Assembly (NCBI RefSeq): GCF_041435015.1
Contig: NZ_CP107989.1
Location: 8,804,001-8,868,000, forward strand
Source: Streptomyces canus
Lineage (GTDB): Bacteria; Actinomycetota; Actinomycetes; Streptomycetales; Streptomycetaceae
DNA length: 64,000 nucleotides
Reading direction: 5' to 3'
Shown: positions 60,528 through 64,000 of the stretch, piece after piece
Layout of the letters: every line of letters starts with the position of its first letter
Numbering within the stretch: the first letter of the stretch is position 1
Position numbers and translations under genes: made by a program
Notes under the pieces: generated by a model
The model's database searches: none
Seen by the model: the letters and a program-made list of their open reading frames with translations, nothing else
What the model was told of the DNA's origin: nothing

Positions 60528-61345
60528 GCCTTGCTCCTCTGTGCGGCGGGCCGGTTGGCGATGCGGGTGGCCCAGTACTCGATGTCGAATGCGGGATCGG
60601 CGGTCAGGGCACGCCACAGCCTGATCCGGTTGAGGATCTCCAGCCGGCCGGTGGCCTGCTCGTACCAGGGGAAACCGCGCCCCAGTTCCTCCCGGACGGC
60701 AGGCGCGTCCAGGTCCGCCGTGTCCCACAGCCGCACCTGGGGCACGGTCGGGTTGAAGCGGATCTTGTACATGTGGCGGACGATGTCGCTGTCGTTGCGC
60801 CGTCCGCCGTGCCAGATCCCGTGGTGCAGCAGCGCGACCGTGCCGGCCGGGCAGGTCAGCCGGGTCTGGCCGCGCAGGTTCTGGTAGCGGCCGGTGTCGG
60901 ACTCGTTGGTGCGGCGCAGATGGCTGCCCGGGACGATGAGCGTGCCGCCCATCTCCGCGGTGACCTCCTGCGGGTAGTACATGAGCTGGACGTCGAAGGC
61001 GTCGGACCGCAGATCGATGACGGCGTCGGCGTGCAGCGGCTGGGCGCTGCCCTCGCGCGGGTCACGGGTGTGCACGAAGTGGTGGTCGACGGTCGGATCC
61101 GGGCCCACCAGACTCTCCAACGCCCCCGCGACGGCGGGCAGTTCGACGAGTCGGCGGGCGAATGAGCCGTCGGGGAACGCCTTCGGTACGGGAGTCCCGT
61201 ACGGCACGGAGGGCAGCCCGGCGGCGAAGACACCGAGCGCCTCCTCGTTCATCTCCCGGGGCACGATGCCGTCCAGGCGCAGGAAACCGTGGGCCACGAA
61301 CCGCGCCACCTGGGCGGAGCTCAGCAGCTGTCGTGTGGTTGACAT
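60524..61345 (-). CDS. Phytanoyl-CoA dioxygenase (PhyH) family oxygenase
   Basis: This 273-residue Fe(II)/2-oxoglutarate dioxygenase has the metal triad His105-x-Asp107 (LHADAV) and His179 (IWHGG), with a later Arg for 2-oxoglutarate. It probably hydroxylates a small molecule, not necessarily an acyl-CoA. ATG at 61345 has a weak ribosome binding site. It is divergent from the AraC regulator and followed by the overlapping 95-residue gene, so the three genes form a regulated module. Confidence 0.9.
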   Translation of the reverse strand: MSTTRQLLSSAQVARFVAHGFLRLDGIVPREMNEEALGVFAAGLPSVPYGTPVPKAFPDGSFARRLVELPAVAGALESLVGPDPTVDHHFVHTRDPREGSAQPLHADAVIDLRSDAFDVQLMYYPQEVTAEMGGTLIVPGSHLRRTNESDTGRYQNLRGQTRLTCPAGTVALLHHGIWHGGRRNDSDIVRHMYKIRFNPTVPQVRLWDTADLDAPAVREELGRGFPWYEQATGRLEILNRIRLWRALTADPAFDIEYWATRIANRPAAQRSKA

Positions 61346-61415
61346 ACGGCAACCGTAGGAACAGTCACCGGGGATGTGGTGGGCTGTAATCGGCGACCAC
61401 TGGTAATTTTCCACT

Positions 61416-62198
61416 ATGACCCAGCACGTCGACCTCACCCTCGACCTGCCGCCCCACGTGGAGAACGCCGGCGTCGGTGTGCACGGCTCCGCGGGCCCGC
61501 ACGACGTGTTCCGGCTCCCACGGCTGTGGCAGCTCCATCTCTACGGCTACTCCGGCACCCTCGAGCTGGGCGGCTCCCGGCACCCGATCCGTCCGGGGCA
61601 CGTGAGCCTCGTCCCGCCCGGCACCGAGGTGCACTTCCACTACGGCGCGACGCGCTGCGAGCACCTGTACGCCCACTTCCGGCTGCCGGGCGGCGGCGAG
61701 CGGCGCCGGGTCCCGGTGATGCAGGACGCCGGGGCGGACGCGGCGGTGCTGACCGGGCTGCTGAGGCAGACGGTCGCCGCGAGCGCGCAGTCCTCGGCCC
61801 GGGCCTCCGCCGAACTGTGGACGGTGCTGTGGCGCACGACCGGCCTGACCGCCGCCGGCGAGAACCGTCCCGGCTCCCGGCACCCCGCCCTGCGGACAGC
61901 CGTCGCCCACATCGAGGAGCATCTGGCCGGGCCGCTGAGCGTCCCCGGCATCGCTCGCGCCGCCGGGGTCTCGCACACCCATCTGACCCGGCTGTTCCGC
62001 GAGGACACCGGACACACCGTCGTCGCCTACATCCGGCGCCGTCGCACGGAACGCGCCCGGCACCTGCTCATCGCCTCCACACTGGCCATCCCCGCGATCG
62101 CGGCGACCGTCGGCATCCCCGACCTGCAGGCCTTCAACAAGGCCTGCCGCAAGGAGCTGGGCGCGTCGCCGCGGGCCGTCCGGGAGGGACACGGATAG
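61416..62198 (+). CDS. AraC family transcriptional regulator
   Basis: This 260-residue regulator has an N-terminal cupin-like ligand domain (GTLELGGSRHPIRPGHVSLVPPGTE) and a C-terminal double HTH of AraC type (LSVPGIARAAGVSHTHLTRLFREDTG and IAATVGIPDLQAFNKACRKELGASP). It lies 70 bp from the divergent PhyH gene, and GTAAT is repeated in that gap, as AraC proteins like. It most likely activates PhyH in response to a sugar-like or other small ligand. Confidence 0.92.
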   Translation: MTQHVDLTLDLPPHVENAGVGVHGSAGPHDVFRLPRLWQLHLYGYSGTLELGGSRHPIRPGHVSLVPPGTEVHFHYGATRCEHLYAHFRLPGGGERRRVPVMQDAGADAAVLTGLLRQTVAASAQSSARASAELWTVLWRTTGLTAAGENRPGSRHPALRTAVAHIEEHLAGPLSVPGIARAAGVSHTHLTRLFREDTGHTVVAYIRRRRTERARHLLIASTLAIPAIAATVGIPDLQAFNKACRKELGASPRAVREGHG

Positions 62199-62206
62199 AG
62201 CGTGCC

Positions 62207-62505
62207 TCAAGTCCGAGCCGTACGCCGGGCGCCCCAGCGCCAGGTCCGGTATCGGCCGACGGCAGCGCAGACGACGTAGAGGACGAACGACATCGTCGTG
62301 ACGTACGGGCTGATCGGGATGCTGCTGCCCGGGGCCAGCAGGATGCCGCCCTTGCACCGGGACCCCGCGGGCCTCGGCCTCGTCTGTACGGGGCGAGGAG
62401 GACCACCCCGAGGCCCAGTCCGAACGGCACCAGGATGACGATCACCGAGTTGCGGGCACGCGCGCGCGTGCCGAGCGGGCCGATCGCGCCGGCCGCCAGG
62501 ACGGA
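62207..62505 (-). pseudogene. Possible broken small membrane protein gene
   Basis: Two hydrophobic pieces lie in different frames: NSVIVILVPFGLGLGVVLLA near 62400-62450, and PISPYVTTMSFVLYVVCAAV near 62270-62320, ending at a stop at 62207. Joined, they would be a protein with two transmembrane helices. No family could be recognised and no start is convincing. It fills part of the 360-bp gap between araC and the amidohydrolase. Confidence 0.3.
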
Positions 62506-62558
62506 CCCCCGGGTGGAACTGCGCGCTCCGGTAGAGAACGCGCCCCTTCACCGCGCTG

Positions 62559-63458
62559 TCATTCCTTCCCGGTGAGCAGTCGCCGCGGGTTGGCGATCCG
62601 GAAGGCGTAGGCCGCCGCTCCGCCGAGCCCGTGGCCGGGGTGCTGCGGCGGCTCGGCGTACGGCCGGTCCGAACCCTGGACCAGGGCGTCCACGCCCAGC
62701 GCACGCACAACGGACTCGACGGCACGCGGCCCGTACGAGGACGTCTCGACGAACACCAACGGGTCCGGCTCCGTCCTGCCGTCCCCGCGCGCGGCGAACC
62801 GCTCCCCGTGCAGCGGGGCGAGCCCGGCCAGCAGTGCGAAGCAGACCCGCAGCCGCGGATGGCGGGGGCGGCCGTAGGCGCGGAAGGCGAACCAGGCGGC
62901 GTGCATCTGCTGGACGTAGGGGACCATCGCGGGCCACCACCCGGGCCCCTCGGAGCCACCGGCCGCGGGCCCCGGGTGCACGAACAGCGGGAGGTCGCGC
63001 TCTTCGAGCAGCTCGAGCAGAGGGGCGCACCGGGCGTAACCGGCCGCGTCCGCCAGGGCGTCGGCGGGCAGCTGGAGGCCGGCGAATCCCAGGTCCAGGC
63101 AGTCCGCCGTCGCCTTGGCGTCGACGTCCCGCACACAGGCGGCGGCCCACGCCCCGAACGGCGCGGGGAGCGCGGCCGCGCCCTCGTGATAGGCGTCCAG
63201 CAGCGGCCGTGCCTCGGCCGCGGGCAGCCACTCCACGCCGATCGGCGCCGAGAGGGAGACGAGCGCGAGGCCGAGGCCGTCGGTGGCGGCGAGTTCCGCG
63301 CGCCGGACCGCGTCGTGGTCGGCGGGCGGCAGGCCGTAGGGCGGCTCGCCCTTCAGATACAGCGTCCAGCCGTCCAGATACGGCGGCTCGCGGCGCGCCC
63401 TCAAGGCCGTCACCAGCGACGGGCTCCACAGATGCTGGTGTACGTCGACATTGGTCAT
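62559..63458 (-). CDS. Amidohydrolase-related metal-dependent hydrolase
   Basis: This 299-residue TIM-barrel protein of the ACMSD-like amidohydrolase 2 group has the metal motif HQH at 7-9 (VDVHQHLW), a later His in LFVHPG, and an Asp in QGSDRPY close to the C-terminus. It would hydrolyse or decarboxylate a small aromatic or lactone substrate. Start ATG 63458 has GGAGGAG upstream; the frame is open further upstream but family starts with the TNVDVHQHLW strand. It stands alone. Confidence 0.87.
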   Translation of the reverse strand: MTNVDVHQHLWSPSLVTALRARREPPYLDGWTLYLKGEPPYGLPPADHDAVRRAELAATDGLGLALVSLSAPIGVEWLPAAEARPLLDAYHEGAAALPAPFGAWAAACVRDVDAKATADCLDLGFAGLQLPADALADAAGYARCAPLLELLEERDLPLFVHPGPAAGGSEGPGWWPAMVPYVQQMHAAWFAFRAYGRPRHPRLRVCFALLAGLAPLHGERFAARGDGRTEPDPLVFVETSSYGPRAVESVVRALGVDALVQGSDRPYAEPPQHPGHGLGGAAAYAFRIANPRRLLTGKE

Positions 63459-63604
63459 GCCGCTCCTCCCACCCAGGCCCGCGATGTGCTCCGGACTCCC
63501 CGGCCTCCATGATCTCGCGGCCGACCACCTCCGCGTCCACCCCGCGGCGACTGCGAGATCGGCCGGCCTGCTCGGAGCTTGGTGGCTCATCGACCTCCGG
63601 ATGC

Positions 63605-64000
63605 CTAGCCGATCTCCACCACGCGGGCCCAGGCGGGCGGTGAGTCCGGCACGTACTCGGGGTTGTTCTCGCGTCGTGCCCGGCTCCTCCCCGGCCGGGG
63701 GAACAGACCGATGACGGTACGGCATGAGGGCCGCGCGCTCGGCCAGGGCGTCTGCCCGTCGGTCAGGGCCACGACGACGTCCGGACGGGGCCGCGAACGC
63801 AGCGCCTTCTCGAAGCCCGTGCGCAGATCCGTACCCCCACCGCCGACCAGCGGGATGCCCTCGGCCCGGCACAGGGGACTGACGACCCCGGCCGCCGCGT
63901 CGCACGACAGCACGTTGACCAGATCACGTCGGCCGCCCACGGCGTGGGAGATCGCGGCAACCTCCAGGAGCGCGCTGCCCAGCTCGCCGTCGCTGACGGA
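63605..64000 (-). CDS. VWA-domain protein (DUF2201-like), C-terminal part
   Basis: The gene runs off the right edge; only the last 131 codons are visible. They contain VSDGELGSALLEVAAISHAV and GGRRDLVNVLSCDAAAG, the MIDAS segment VGGGGTDLRTGFEKAL, and VVALTDGQTPWP, typical of the VWA-like DUF2201 proteins that accompany MoxR-type AAA ATPases. The DxSxS part of the MIDAS should lie just beyond the window. An internal GTG at 63940 is not the start. Confidence 0.85.
   Translation of the reverse strand, partial: SVSDGELGSALLEVAAISHAVGGRRDLVNVLSCDAAAGVVSPLCRAEGIPLVGGGGTDLRTGFEKALRSRPRPDVVVALTDGQTPWPSARPSCRTVIGLFPRPGRSRARRENNPEYVPDSPPAWARVVEIG

Overview
The window reads as chromosomal DNA of a Streptomyces species or a very close actinomycete. 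It is strongly G+C-rich, nearly every third codon position is G or C, and leucine TTA codons are almost absent. It carries a conservon (cvn operon), a DUF3516 helicase, a DUF5709 protein, DUF574 and DUF5753 proteins, and a cysteine-ending leader peptide before a sulfonate importer. I found no tRNA, rRNA, CRISPR array or intact insertion sequence. The right half (about 43-64 kb) looks more accessory than the left: it holds broken genes and secreted hydrolases.

Layout. 0-6.2 kb: a patatin-like lipase and a cytochrome P450 behind a 30-bp palindrome, then a convergent SNF2 helicase/SWIM zinc-finger pair. 6.4-13.1 kb: fatty-acid desaturase, small membrane and hypothetical proteins, an FAD oxidoreductase, a divergent PadR/hydrolase pair with a perfect operator palindrome, and a methyltransferase. 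13.2-20.3 kb: MHYT membrane sensor, conservon CvnA-B-C-D, a PPOX enzyme, a second CvnB paralogue and a Streptomyces-type hypothetical protein. 20.3-25.4 kb: acyl-CoA thioesterase, DUF3516 helicase, membrane hydrolase, zinc-independent ribosomal protein L31 and DUF5709. 25.4-26.6 kb: gene-free DNA with 28 perfect copies of an 8-bp unit and 8 copies of a 26-bp unit. 26.6-37.7 kb: heterodimeric ABC exporter, L,D-transpeptidase-like lipoprotein, secreted PNGase A-like amidase, DctA symporter, MarR plus ABC exporter, and an MltG paralogue. 37.7-42.4 kb: leader peptide, SsuC-SsuB-SsuA and a flavin monooxygenase in one operon, then YjbQ. 42.4-49 kb: polysaccharide lyase, PHB-depolymerase-type esterase, LuxR remnant, SDR, secreted beta-propeller, TetR and a broken DoxX gene. 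49-56.8 kb: lactate/sialate-type MFS transporter, XRE-DUF5753 regulator, DUF574 methyltransferase, large subtilisin-like protease and DUF3152 metalloprotease. 56.8-64 kb: two-component system with a GerMN-like lipoprotein, broken PP2C gene, AraC/PhyH/95-residue module, amidohydrolase and the end of a VWA protein.

How the genes work together. Several units are self-contained regulator-target modules with visible operator-like DNA: PadR/hydrolase, MarR/ABC exporter, SDR-propeller-TetR, AraC/PhyH, and the response regulator with its kinase and lipoprotein. Two genes carry a TTA codon (polysaccharide lyase, codon 7; DUF5753 regulator, codon 169). By established Streptomyces biology this makes their translation depend on the bldA tRNA.

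The observations most worth following are the 8-bp and 26-bp tandem arrays, the leader-controlled sulfonate operon that carries an FMO and shows no SsuD, the pairs of 11-bp-period direct repeats ahead of the response regulator, the extra CvnB paralogue beside the conservon, and the ABC exporter pair with only one intact ATP site.
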